64,000 nt of DNA, taken from contig JAGYVD010000009.1 of the NCBI GenBank assembly GCA_021209875.1, forward strand, positions 3,286,001-3,350,000, given 5' to 3'. Positions 26,167-38,560 of the stretch are shown piece after piece. The stretch's first letter is position 1, and the number at the start of each line of letters is the position of its first letter. Under the pieces are notes generated by a model that searched no databases, was not told the DNA's origin, and was given only the letters and a program-made list of their open reading frames with translations. The DNA is from Rosellinia necatrix (lineage: Eukaryota > Ascomycota > Sordariomycetes > Xylariales > Xylariaceae). Made by a program: the position numbers and the translations under genes.

Positions 26167-26880
26167 CGTTTTATTATGGACAAAACAATGTTGTTAATCT
26201 AAGCGAGAATTGACCGCACTTATAGCACCCACGACAGTTCGCCGATCAAATTTCGCAGGTATTAACCTATTTGAGGCCATTTGTTTTATAAGTAATGTCC
26301 GACATACTATTAAATTCTAGCCGCGCCTGGTATTGTACGGAAGGGCTAAGTGCCGTAGAAGTTTTAAACGAGGGCCGCACAACCCCCGCTAATCTAAGAT
26401 ATTGACGACCTCTGGAGGTCATAAAGGCCGACTTATATATATATATAGATCGAGATCTAGTTCAAATAGTGAACAACCATTTGTAGCCAGCGATGATTAT
26501 TGCTAATTAGATTCTATATCTAAGTTCCTACCTAATCTCGGGCTATCTGCACGCCTAATAATACCTAGTAAGAGGAATTCTTGTTAAAAGCTCATGGGGA
26601 TTAAGGTCCAGTCTGAGGTAACAAAACAACATATTCAATCTACAATTAGGAAGTGGTTCCTTTTAGCTTACGGTATGAATAGGGATAAAACGAATCGCTC
26701 ATTGGCGTAGAGTTAGGAGACCATCACATAGCAACGCTGCTATATAGATAGAGGCTATGAATCTCGATGCTAGATTTGCTATGTGTGTGCTCCCGATCCC
26801 TAAGCTAACCACATAGGCCACGGGCAATACCCTTACAGGCCATTTAACGCCATCTTACTAACGCGTTAACATATACTCTA
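26167..26880. other. Intergenic host DNA to the edge of the AT-rich block
   Basis: Contains the 3' end of the rhamnosidase gene and a short (TA)n tract near 26435-26447. No open frame or repeat of note. Composition falls sharply towards AT from about 26880. Confidence 0.6.
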
Positions 26881-27014
26881 GCAATTTTATTTAACTTGTG
26901 AATTTATTTTTAATTTTTATCTAGTGTTTAATTTATCAATATTATTAAAATCGCCTGTTTTTTTTTTTTTTAATAATACTGGCTTTAGTTTAAAAAACAT
27001 ATATAAAAGCTGTA

Positions 27015-27199
27015 TAACATAGTCAAGAAGAGGGGGGCTCCTTATCTAGCTAGCTGTGCTAGCTAAATAAAGATTGTGTAGCTTAGATAAGGTAACCTAG
27101 CTTAAAAAGCTTCTGGTCCCGTAGGGACCAGAAGCCTCCATCGAATCTATATCATGCTTTTATAGACTTAAACCATACTACCCCTAGTAATCCATACTA
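27015..27199. mobile_element. D1: 185-bp LTR-like insertion
   Basis: Flanked by the perfect 5-bp duplication CTGTA (27010-27014 and 27200-27204). It matches D2 (41874-42058) over its full length, and both are exactly 185 bases. It contains two strong hairpins; the second has stems at 27110-27120 and 27124-27134. No coding capacity. It reads as a solo LTR or a very small non-autonomous element. It is slightly mutated relative to D2. Confidence 0.82.
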
Positions 27200-27523
27200 C
27201 TGTAATTTATAACGTTTAATTTAATATATCTGTTTATAAAACAGCATTTAAATAAAATATATGATAGATTTATTTATAACGCTGTTTTAAAAATATTCTA
27301 ACTTATAAAAAAAATTAATAAAAGCTTTTAAGCTTTATTATTATACTTAAAATATTAATTAGCTTTTTAATATCTTAGTGAAGTTAAATTGAGGTATATA
27401 TTTAATTTAATTAAATTATAAATAATAGTTTAATGAGCTCTAATTGTTTTATTTAGCTTTTGAACGTTTAAGCTGACATAATATAATTAATCTTTTGCTT
27501 AAAAATTATTTATTGTGACAAGG

Positions 27524-27822
27524 CTTGGCTTGGAAGGGTAATAATTGCTTCATATTCATAATAATCTTCTTTGGTCTCAAGGAGCGATGGGGAAGAAAGG
27601 AAGAAGATCTAGCTATCCTGGCTCGGGCTGCTATTTATGCCCGAACCTTACATAGTGAGTTTCCACAGTCTGAATCCCTATTCCTACGGGTGGTCGGTTG
27701 ACTTCCCAGCCTTATGCATGTTGGCTTTCCTAATGCGCTGTTGCTTCTTAACAGGTATCTTGGCATTCCCTTCAGTCTCCTTTAAGCTTAGCGTATCTAT
27801 GGCACCAGTGGTCCGTGTGACA
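27524..27822. mobile_element. H: 299-bp solo-LTR-like insertion
   Basis: Begins TGTGACA and ends GTGTGACA, flanked by the perfect 5-bp duplication TTTAT (27519-27523 and 27823-27827). It is normal-GC in an AT-rich surround, so it was either inserted after the surrounding mutation or is too short to be mutated. No second copy lies in the window, so solo-LTR identity rests on the ends and the duplication. Confidence 0.72.
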
Positions 27823-28160
27823 TTTATATAGTTTATAAAATATTATATTATTAATTATTAATATATAAACAGAGCTACAGCTTAAAAAATATATTTTTTT
27901 TGAACTGTTTAAAGTGAAAAAAATAATTAACATTTTATTAAACTATATGTGTAGTATAAATAAAATAAATATAAGGTAAAATCTTAATAGCAACAATTAA
28001 GTTATTATATTAAATAATTAATAAAAATATTTAAGAAAATTATAAAAATAAAACAAATCATAGCTTTAAAATATATTAACATTTTTAATAATAATCTTGT
28101 GCTGTTTTTAATTTTTGAAAATATTAATATATAAAATTAATAGTTTTTAAATAATAATAT

Positions 28161-28365
28161 TAATAGAGTCCCTGAAGGGGCCCATATTAATCGAGGCAAC
28201 GGCTCGTGTATTATTAGATTAGATAGGTTGCACAGGCTACGGCTGGCAACAGGTGGCCCACGGCCACCCCTGCAGGGGTTAATTTTAAACTTACTAGAAT
28301 TCCCTATTTAGCAGAGGAATTAATAAAGGCATTTTTTTTTTTCTATTTTTATACTAATTTTTTTA
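28161..28365 (+). repeat. LTR of A3
   Basis: About 205 bases matching the other four A-family LTRs. The outer part with the block CCCTGAAGGGGCCC and the core palindromes is well preserved. The inner end beyond about 28330 is AT-converted. Confidence 0.83.
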
Positions 28366-28520
28366 AAGTAGTATATTTATATAACTAAGAGATCTTATTA
28401 TTAAACTAAATTAACGTTATTTTTTTAAATCTTTTAAAGTTAAAAGATTTTGTTTATAGCTAAAGATTTAATCGTGCGTGTTTTAATCTAGCTATAATTA
28501 AATAATTAATATAAACAAAA

Positions 28521-28833
28521 TGTTAGAACTATGGCAATTAGTCACAGTTACTTACAGCTGTTGTATATATATATGTTTTGTATAAGCATATGGCGTACAT
28601 GTTGCGTATATATATACAGCGTGTATATTTTGTATATAAAACAAGCTATATTATTGCTATTATTTTAATAAGTTGTACGTTAGCAGAATTTTTATATAAA
28701 ACTTGAAATAATGTTATATATAATAGTTATTTAAATAAAATAATTAAATATAATAAATATTATATAATAAGAAGTTATATTCTGTTTTACGCGTAAATAA
28801 TATATATATCGCATATATAAAGCTTATTTAATA
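28521..28833 (+). repeat. 5' LTR of element B
   Basis: 313 bases. The outer (left) 40 bases are unmutated (ACTATGGCAATTAGTCACAG), whereas the right LTR has ACTATAGCAATTAGTTATAA at the same place. The inner end is mutated. Confidence 0.88.
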
Positions 28834-31800
28834 TTAATTAATAGTTGCAAAATATAATTATAAATTAATAAAAATAAAAACAGAGCACGCTTAAAGTTTA
28901 ATAAATTTAAACAAGTTTTTATATTATATTTTAAAAATTTTGCTTTATATAAACAAGTTATTTTTATATAATAAAAATTTAAAAAAATTAATTTTAAATA
29001 TTTATATTTTTATACGTTTTATTATATTTTAAAGTTATAATATAAAAATTAAATATTAAAAAGCGATAGTATATAATTATATAAAACTATTTATTATATA
29101 AAAGCTAAACAATATATAAATAAACTTTTAAAAACTTATTTATTAACTTATTATTAAAACTTGTTTATTTATTTTTTAACGTATTTTTATAATAACTTTA
29201 AAATAATTAAATAACAAAAAAAACTTTTATTATATATAATAATATTAAATAATATAATAAAATTATAATAAACTATAAAATTAGTAAACATATTATATAA
29301 AATATTGTTAATATATAATATTAAAAATAAAAACTTAATGTAGCAACTATAACTTTAATTATGTTTAATATATAAGTAGCCTGTTATATTTTAAAATATA
29401 AATATTTAAATATAACTAGCTAGCTATTATAAAAGTTGTATATTAAAGATTTTAAATTATAAACATATAAAATATAAAATTAATTTTATAAGCTGATTTA
29501 GCAAGAGCTGCTTAATATATTAAATAAAAAAAATGTACGATTTAGCAGTAATAATAGTTTTATATAAACAGTTAAGTTTATATAAATCGTATAAAAATAA
29601 TATATATTAAATAAACTAAAACGTTTTTTGTTTATATTTATATTAATGTTTATATAAATATTTAATTTATTTATTTTAAGTTAATAGTTTTATATAAATA
29701 TAAATAATATAAGCATTTTATAGCTTAAAATATTATTTAATATATTATAATTAAAACTAATATTTAATATATGTTTTAAACTTTAAAAAAAAATTAACAG
29801 ATTATTTATATAACTAATAATTAAATATAAACATATTTTTAATTTAATAAATAAATATATAATATTTATAAAATATAAATTAAATTTTTAATTAGTTTAT
29901 AAATATTTTATTATATATTATTTTTATAAACTTTTAAATAATTATTATATATATATATAATATTTAACCTAACTATAATAAATATATTTTTTAACTTATT
30001 TTTTTTAAAACGTATAAAATAAAAATATATTTTTAATAAATATGTTATTTTTAAAAGACGTAAAAAAAAAAATTTATTCCAGCAAATTATATAATTTATT
30101 ATATAATAAAGCACGGCTGTTTATTAGTTTATATCGACGATTTAAAATAATAAAAAACTAATATTACGCTGTATTTTTAATTATATTAAAAAGTCTGGCT
30201 AAAAACTTTTATATATATAATATTAAACCGGACAAAACTTAAAATAAAATTTATTATATAATAAACATTTATTTTAATATAAATATAAACTACAGCTAAT
30301 ATTAGGCCGATTAAATTAATATTATTTTTATATAAATAAAATAAAACAACTTAGATTTAGCTATATATAAAATATTAGATTTAATAATTATTAAGCTAGC
30401 AAAAATATAATAAGCTTTAAAAACAAGCTATTAAAATAAAATCTAGCTAAATATAACTATTATATAAGCATGCTAAAATATATTAAAATTAGCAACAGCT
30501 TTTATATTTTAAAACTTATATATAAAAGTTTTTTGTTAACTTAAAAACATGCTTGTAAATTATAAACAAAAATAAAACAAAATATTTTATATAAAAAATA
30601 AATAACGTTTATTTTACTAACTAAAAATATAATTAAAACAATTATATAAAAGCTTTTTAATTTAAAAGTATACGTAAACTTTTAAACTAGTTTAATATAT
30701 AATAGAACTTTTTATAACTTAAAAAATAGCTTAACTATAGCGTTTATATAAATAAAAAATGTTTTATATATAAAAAAACGGGCTGTTAATTAATAAACTA
30801 TATATTTTAAAAAAAAGCCTGTGTAAAAAACATATATTTTAACTTATATAAAATAATCTTTAACTGTTTTTTATGGCTTAATAATTTTTTAATATATTTT
30901 ATAAAATGTAAAAAATATTTTAAGCTAAATTTAAACCATAATAAAAAAAGAATTAATAATAAATAGTATATTTATATATTATATAACAGAAGAAAATATT
31001 TAAAATTAAAAAACAGATATTTTATTTAATTAATTTATATTAAGCGATTAATATTATATAAAGTATTAAAATAAACTATAAAATACAGGTGCTTTTAATT
31101 ATTTAACAGTAGATAAAATATAACTAAAAACATATGTTTAAATAAACTTTTATATATAAGCTAAATAAATAAAAAGAACTATTTTTATACAATTTAAAAA
31201 CAAAAAAACTATTATATTAATTAAAACAGTTAAAATAAAAATGTTTTTAATACAACAGTATATTATATTTTAAATATTTTAACATTGTTTTTATTTTTTT
31301 TTAAAAACATAAACAGTTTATAAGCTTATTTTAACAATATAAAAAATGTTATTGTATAATAAAACAGAAAAACTATATTTATTATATATAAATAAAAACA
31401 TTTATTTTTAATACAAGTTTTTAAAAGCTAGAACATATTTTATTAAAATAAAACTAAAGCGTTTATACTGCCGCTTTAAATATTTTTGTATAAAACAACT
31501 ATATAAGCTGTTAAATTATATAAAATATAATATAGATTATTTAATTTTAAAAAAATCTAAAAGTTTTATAATTATTATTAATTGTATAATTAAATATTAA
31601 AACGTTTTAAGTTTTTAATTAAAAACAACTATAATTTTAATTATAAAGTTATAATTAATATTATATAAATAAACAATAAACAAATGCTTTATATTATTAA
31701 TACTACGATATTATTTTAAGCTGTAATATTTTTAAAATCTATATTTATATATAACGTTTAAAAATATTATATAAATATTAAATTAATATATATTAAAAAC

Positions 31801-34402
31801 TTTTTAATTATATTATATATAACTTAAATATAAATTTTTATTAAAAAATTTTAAAACTAAGCTAAAATAATTAATATATAATATTATATAATGCTTGTTA
31901 AAGCTTATTAAATAATAAGCAAAATTAAACAAATATATAAACTATTTTATTATATATACAACATATTAAAAGCAGAAATTAAATATTATATAAAACAAGA
32001 ATTAATTTTATAAATAATAATTAAAGCTTTAAATAATACCGCAGGTTTAAACAGACTAGTACTTATTTTATTAGTATTTAAAGCGTACTTTAAAATTAAC
32101 CAGGATTTACCCCTTTTATTAAATATTATATAAAAAGCAGAAGTAATAAACAAAGCTATAAAAATATTGCGCGAAAAACGGGCTAAAATTAAAATTAATT
32201 ATGCGATTAATAAACATAATAGCCTAGTTATATATAATATATTTTGCTATTTTAAAAAATAAAGTTTTAATATAAAAAAAAAAAAATTAGTAAAAACTAT
32301 GCAAGATTTAATTAATTAAAAATTTAATATAATTATTAATTTAATTAATAGCTCGATATAATTTTAATATATTTAAATTAAATTATATTATTATATAATA
32401 AATAAATAATAAACTAATAAATAAAAATATTTTAAACTATCTAATTATTTATTATATAAAAGTATAGCAGACTAAAAAAAACGCTATTATAAATACTAAT
32501 ATATAGGCTATATTTATATAAAAGCTAAACAATATTTTTATAACAGCAAAAAAACAGCAGGCATATATTTTAATAATAAAACTCCGGAAAAACAGTATGA
32601 TTATTATACCGGAAATACTATTTAAAAATTAAACGCAACTAAAATTAATAATTTTGTTATATAAAAATATTTTAATTTATTAGATATATTAAATTTAAGC
32701 ATGGTAAAGCTTAAATTTTAAGTCCAAATTTATATAAAAATAAAAAAAACAACCTAACTATATAAAAATTAAAACTTGTTATATAAAGATATAATAACGC
32801 CGAAAAAAAAACAGTATTTATATAATTTTTAATTATTTAGCAAATAAACTAAAAACTGCTGCTAATATTTAAATTTTTACTAATCTACAACTATAATATT
32901 TTAAATAAACTTTAAAATATTATATAAGCGTATATATAATTAAAAAACAAGCTAATAAAAAAAATCTTTATATAACTACTTAGTAAACTTAAATTAAAAT
33001 ATTTTAAAAAAACAATTTTAAAAATTATATAACTGTTATATAAACTAGCAGAGTTAAAGCTATATTAATTTAAAACTTATTATTAATACTATTAAAAATA
33101 ATTAAATATATTTATATTTATATACAACCTATATTTATTATATATAATAAAACAACCGAAAAACTTTAGCATTACTGGTTTATAAACAGATAATATATTT
33201 AGTTTTATTATATTAAACTTTTAAAAAAAAAATATAAGCTAAAACAAGCTAATTTTTATATAAAGCTAAAAAAAATATTTCGATTAAAACATTTAATTAA
33301 ATTTAATAACGGCTAAATAATATTATCGTATAAAAAAAATATAATTTTAATATAAAAAAAATAAAGCAAACAATTAGCTTAAGTTAACTTTTATATAACA
33401 GAAACTGCTTAAGACTATATTTTATAGCAGGCTAAAAAAGCTTATATTAGCAGTATATATTAACTAGAAGTTTTATATAATTTATTAGTAGCTGTTTAAA
33501 TAATTAATTTAGTTTTAAATAATATTAAACATTTAAACTAAAAAATTTAATAGCAAATTGATAATTTTAAGCAAGGTTTAATTTTTATATTATTAAACTT
33601 AACACGTATAAAATTATTTATTTTTATTAACAGATTTTTTGCAAATAATATTAACATAAATTTTTAGCTTAGATTTTTTATTATATTAGCAATAAAGCAT
33701 TATAAAAAAAAAGTTAAGTTTTAAAATAACTAGAAATATTATATATTAAAACTTTAGCAAATATAAAAAAATTACTTAAAATGTTTTAACAAGTAAATTA
33801 TATAACATAATTAATAGATTTAATAATGCGATAGCTTTATATATAACAATTTAAAAATTTTAACTATTTTAAACATTTTTTAATTTTAATAGTTTTATGT
33901 TTAAGTTTAAAATTATTATATAACTGTTTAATTAAGCTAGGTATAATATAAAAAAGCGTTTAATAATAAATATTATATTATTTTAAAATTATATAAAAAA
34001 AAAAATTTTAAAATATAATAGATTAATAGTGCTAATAATTTAATAAATATATTTATTAAACAAAAGCTAAACTAAGCTTTAAAAAAACCTAGTATTTATA
34101 AATAAACTAACTATATAAGTTAAAACGTATATAAAATAAACTAAAAAATAAAAATAATAAAAAAGCAGGGTTTATATAATAATAAACGTTACTTTTTTAT
34201 ATAACAGTAGTATAAACTTTATTTTATTATATAATAAAAAATATAAGTATAATTAAAAACCTGACTTTTTAAAAAAATAAGTTTTAATAATATAATAATA
34301 ATATATATTATATTTAATTATTATATAACTTAGGTTTAATTTTTAGTTAAAGCTTGCAAAGTTTAAAGTTTATAAAAAAAATATTATAAACCTTAGACTT
34401 TG

Positions 34403-34655
34403 TGATAAGTCTGGTCAGGGGTATGAAGCTGTAAATAGCTGTATTTTGCTGTATGCTGGTCTAGTTTGTGGTGTTGTATGTAGTTTTTGATGAAGATGGT
34501 GGAATTCTAGGTGCAGTCCTAGAATTCCACCTACTAGTACAGGTAGGTGGGCCTAGCCCAAGTGGGTCTAGCCCAGGTGGCCTGGGCCACCTTATCTAAT
34601 CTTACAGTGGGGCAACTGGTGGTGCCAAGCCTGGCACCCCTTGCCTACTCTAACA
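34403..34655. mobile_element. G1: 253-bp solo-LTR-like insertion in element B
   Basis: Begins TGATAAGTC and ends CTCTAACA, flanked by the perfect 5-bp duplication CTTTG (34398-34402 and 34656-34660). G2 at 54012-54266 is a close copy. It is GC-rich and unmutated inside a strongly mutated element. It contains hairpins at 34501-34528, 34575-34592 and 34621-34638. No coding frame. Confidence 0.87.
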
Positions 34656-35256
34656 CTTTGCTATTTTTTTATTATTTTTTTTATTTTTAAATATTTTTTA
34701 TTTTTTTTTTTTATACAATAATAGCCTAAACTTTATTTTATTTATATAAAAAAAACATATAACTATTATTAAAAGCCTGATTTTTTAAAAAACAGGCTTT
34801 AGTAGTATAATAATAATATATATAATAGTTAGCTGTTATATGTTTTAAGTTTAATTTTTAACTAAAGCTAATAAAGCTGAAAAGTTTACAGTTTATAAAT
34901 AAACTAATATAATAGACTTTAAGCTTTATATTTTTTATTTACGTACAATAATTAATTAATTTTTTTAAAAAAAAAAGTTTAAAAGTTATTTTTTTTTTTT
35001 TACGCACAAAAAAAACTATATACAAGCTACATTTTTATTTTTATGTTTATACGGACTATATTTTTATTTTTATATTATTTATATATAAAAAACAAAATAT
35101 AAAAAAAAGTAAAAAAAAGAATTATATATATTAATATATAAAAACTATATTAAAGTTTAACAGGCTTAAGTTTTTATAAAAAAGCAGTAAATTTTTACCT
35201 GACCGTTTTTTTTTATATAAACAAAGTTTGTAAACTATAAAACATTTTTTATTAAA

Positions 35257-35335
35257 AGAGGCGCAAAGCAAGGGTAAAAGCGGGCAGGCGGCATAAAAGC
35301 AGCGGCAGCAGTAGCAGAAGCAGCAATAGATATTA
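35257..35335 (+). repeat. GC-rich (GCA)n-like tract near the 3' end of element B
   Basis: An island of normal GC content in mutated sequence. It is rich in GCA/GCG units (interrupted GCAGCGGCAGCAGTAGCAG pattern) about 390 bases before the right LTR. On the element's sense strand it is a CAG-class trinucleotide tract. Confidence 0.7.
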
Positions 35336-35721
35336 TTGTTGTTATTATTATTATTAATACTATAGCTTTTAAAAGTTAGCATTTATATTATATAAAAAAA
35401 AAGCTACTATATATATATATATATATAAATATATAAAAAAAAAAAAAAAAACAGACGGAACAGCAGAACAAAAAGTTAGTTATAAATAAAGCTGTATATA
35501 TATTTAAGCAGCAGAAAACATATTAGCAACTTTAAGCTTAAGCTTAAGCATTAAGCAGCAGCTATATAAAGCGTGCATAAATTAAAAGCTGTATATAAAT
35601 AAAAAATTTTATATAAAAAAGCAACTATATATAAACAAGCAACTATATATATATAAGCAATTATATATAAGCAGAAAATAATATATAAATAAAAAACTAC
35701 AACTAATAAAAAAAAAGCTAG

Positions 35722-36034
35722 TATTAAAACTATAGCAATTAGTTATAATTATTTACAGCTGTTATATATATATATATTTTATATAAATATATAATATATA
35801 TATTATATATATATATATAACGTATATATTTTATATATAAAACAAGCTGTATTATTGCTATTATTTTAATAAGTTATACGCTAGCAGAATTTTTATATAA
35901 AACTTAAAATAATATTACGCATAATAATTATTTAAATAAAATAATCAAATATAATAGGCATTATATAATAAGAAGTTGTATTCTGTTTTATCTGTGAACA
36001 GTACATGTATCGCACGTATAAAGCCTATTTAACA
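35722..36034 (+). repeat. 3' LTR of element B
   Basis: 313 bases. The outer (right) end keeps GCACGTATAAAGCCTATT, while the same place in the left LTR is GCATATATAAAGCTTATT. The inner (left) end is mutated. It is preceded by an A-rich polypurine tract. Confidence 0.88.
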
Positions 36035-38026
36035 TAAAACGTTATTTTAGCAAGTATTTTTTTTTATATAAATTATATATTTTATTAAAGTTTATAAATA
36101 AACAATTGCTAAAAAATGTTTAATAATTTATTTTTATATTTTAAAAGTTATTATTATTAAAATTATATATTTAAATATGTTTAATAATTAAAATATATTT
36201 AGATTTATAAATATAATAAATTATTCATTTTATTTTTATTTATTATTAAAAAACGGGCTAATAAATATATTTATTCAATAATGATAAATATATATATTTT
36301 AATTAAAAGTTGAAATCTTTTAAAAAATAGCTTTATTATTTTATTTTTTATATATATAGTTTATTTTTTTTATTTTTATAGCTTTTAAATTATAAGTTAA
36401 TAAACTAAAAACAACAGCTAATAATATTTATATATAAAATAATTATTTAAATATATTATATATATATTTAAATATTTTTTAATAATATGTTTAATTTTTT
36501 AAACTTGTAATAATCTTATATGATTATATTTTATTATATATATTAAGCTTAAATAGAAGCAACTTTAAAAACTTTAGCAGAATATTTTAAATTAATATAA
36601 TCTTTATTTAAAAATATGCTGCTGTTAAAACAATTTATTTTAAATTAAAAACCGTCGATTATTTTTAAAACGTTAAAAATAAGCCGACGTTATAATTAAT
36701 ATTTTATATAAAAATATAAAAACTATAAAAATATTTTTTAATTTAATTTTAAAGTTAATTAAGCTGGTTTAAAATTTTTAAAGTTTTAAAACATTAATAT
36801 TAAAATTTTAATAATATAAAATTTAAAACTATAGCTAACTAAAAATAATATTAAAGCTAATAAAATTATAAATTAGTTATTTAAAATAAAGCCTGCTAAT
36901 AAAGCAAAAATAAAGCTGTTATATTAACTAATGTTTAAATAGCTAGTATATAAAATATAATTATAAATATTTTAAACAAATTAAATATTATAATTATTAT
37001 AACAATTATATTTTTTTATATGTTTTATTGAATAAAAACTTTTTAAAAAAATAATAACTTAGAACTTTTATTAAATATTAAAATAATTTTTATAAACGCT
37101 GTAGTAATAAAAATAGAAATAATAACTATTATTATAATAAAAACTGTAGCAATAATAATTTATTTAACTTTTTAGCTTAAATAGTTTTAATAATAATAAA
37201 TATAATTATGCTGTATTAAATTAACAAAAATAGTTTATATTAAATATAACAGCTAAAACAAAAAAAATATAAATAAAATTAAATAAAATAATGTTAATAA
37301 TTTTAATTTAAAATAAAAAACGTTAATAATAAATAATATATAGCCGATAAAAAAACATAATTTATATAAACGTTTATTTTTTATTAATTATATTAAATTA
37401 TTATTAAAAACAAAAATATTTAAGCTTTAAACGTTTAATAAATAAATAATTTATTTAATTATTTATTAATTAGATTAGCTTTGCTATAATAAAACAGCAA
37501 AGTTTACGTAAGCAATTAATATATATAAAAAAAGCAGGCTTAAATATATTGTTTAAAAATTATAAAAAAATTTAAAACGTGAGCCGGTAAAAGGTTTTAA
37601 AAGTTTATAAAAAAACTTGCTTTAAAAAATATTGCAGAAAATTAAAATATATTTTTTAGTTTATTTAATATTAAATATAATATATTAAAGCTATAAAAAC
37701 GTTATAAAAAGTAATAAAATTAATATAAAATTATAAAAATATTTATAACTATTAAAAAATATAATTTTAAATTATATTTAATTTTTAAATTAAAAAAACT
37801 TTAGCTAATTATATATATAAAATAAAAATAACTAATATAAACTAAAACATAAAACTAAAAAATATATTTAAATATTAAACTAAAAATAATATTAATAAAT
37901 TTAATATTAATTATTAAAACAACTTGCTAAAAAACTATAATTATCGACCTGATTAAAAAAACGTTAATTAAATAATAAATATTATTATAATTTATTATAT
38001 ATTATATTTATTAATTATATTATTTT

Positions 38027-38334
38027 TAACAGAAGTGTGGATCGATCTGTAAAAAGATTTATTGATTACTAGAAGCGTGGTAATACTCTGGGAATATTTA
38101 GTACAAATAATCAAATTTATTAAAAAGCTTTTATCTAGTGTAGTAAGCCACAGGTATTTATATATATTGATCACGTAGCAGAAATGATCTTAAGGGTTGT
38201 TCTTGCCCCAAGCGCGTAGCGCTTGCAAATGCGGCATTAGAACTACACTTTATATATGTGCATCCTCTGCTTAAGAGATCCCCAAAATAAGGATTCCTGG
38301 CTTAATTGCCAAGTTGTTCCACACTACTATCACA
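38027..38334 (-). repeat. 3' LTR of element C
   Basis: About 308 bases, well preserved and close to normal GC. On the minus strand it has a TATATAAAG promoter-like box and an AATAAA signal in sensible order. The exact left edge (38027 or a few bases away) is inferred from the end of homology with the right LTR. Confidence 0.78.
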
Positions 38335-38450
38335 TTATTTTTTATTTATAAATTATTAATATAATTTATTTATTAATATATGTTTAAATTATTAATAATT
38401 ATTATAAATAATTATTAAAATTATTTTTACTGCTGCTAAGCCTACGTTTA

Positions 38451-38452
<2 letters not shown>

Positions 38453-38504
<52 letters not shown>

Positions 38505-38560
38505 TGCTTTTACTGCTGCTGCTGCTGCTTCTGCTGTTATTAACGCTGCTTCTGCTGCTT
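38453..38560 (-). repeat. (CTG)n trinucleotide array inside element C
   Basis: A pure CTG run of about 12 units (38453-38490) followed by interrupted CTG blocks to 38560. It lies about 120 bases inside the 3' LTR of C and reads as CAG on the element's coding strand. Its TpG steps are the preferred RIP target, yet the run is unmutated. Confidence 0.88.

Larger units (their letters stand above)
26881..28160. other. AT-rich transition zone carrying two short unmutated insertions
   Basis: Between the host island and the first recognisable end of element A3 lies about 1.3 kb of mutated AT-rich DNA. It is broken by two normal-GC insertions (D1 at 27015-27199, H at 27524-27822). The AT-rich parts have no LTR pair in this window, so the parent element cannot be named. 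The open frame 27637-27831 falls within insertion H and has no domain. Confidence 0.65.
28521..36034 (+). mobile_element. Element B: full-length RIP-degraded LTR retrotransposon inserted in A3
   Basis: LTRs of exactly 313 bases lie at 28521-28833 and 35722-36034. They run from TGTTAGAAC to TTTAACA. The target duplication is CAAAA (28516-28520) and TAAAA (36035-36039), identical apart from one C-to-T change of RIP type. Comparison with A2 at 56540-56560 confirms the uninterrupted target. A purine run (AATAAAAAAAAAG) directly before the right LTR is a good polypurine tract and puts the element on the plus strand. Without solo LTR G1 the length is about 7.26 kb. No frame is intact, and I could not place gag or pol domains with confidence. 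The open frames at 29911-30114 and 35131-35382 are composition artefacts. Confidence 0.9.
28161..37985 (+). mobile_element. Element A3: truncated copy of family A, interrupted by element B
   Basis: A3 starts with an A-family LTR (28161-28365), continues to 28520, is split by element B, and resumes at 36040 until about 37985. Together these give about 2.3 kb, colinear with the first 2.3 kb of A2 (56199-58505). After 37985 the match to A2 stops abruptly. The rest of the element and its second LTR are missing, so this copy was broken by deletion or rearrangement. Orientation follows the tentative call for A2. Confidence 0.82.

Noticed and set aside
27637..27831. Plus-strand 64-residue open frame in insertion H
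   Set aside because: It crosses the right end of H into its target duplication and the AT-rich flank, and shows no domain.
34403..34655. G1 and G2 hairpins as transcription terminators or riboswitch-like structures
   Set aside because: The whole 253-255 bp unit is a dispersed insertion with target duplications, so the hairpins belong to a mobile sequence and not to a local gene.
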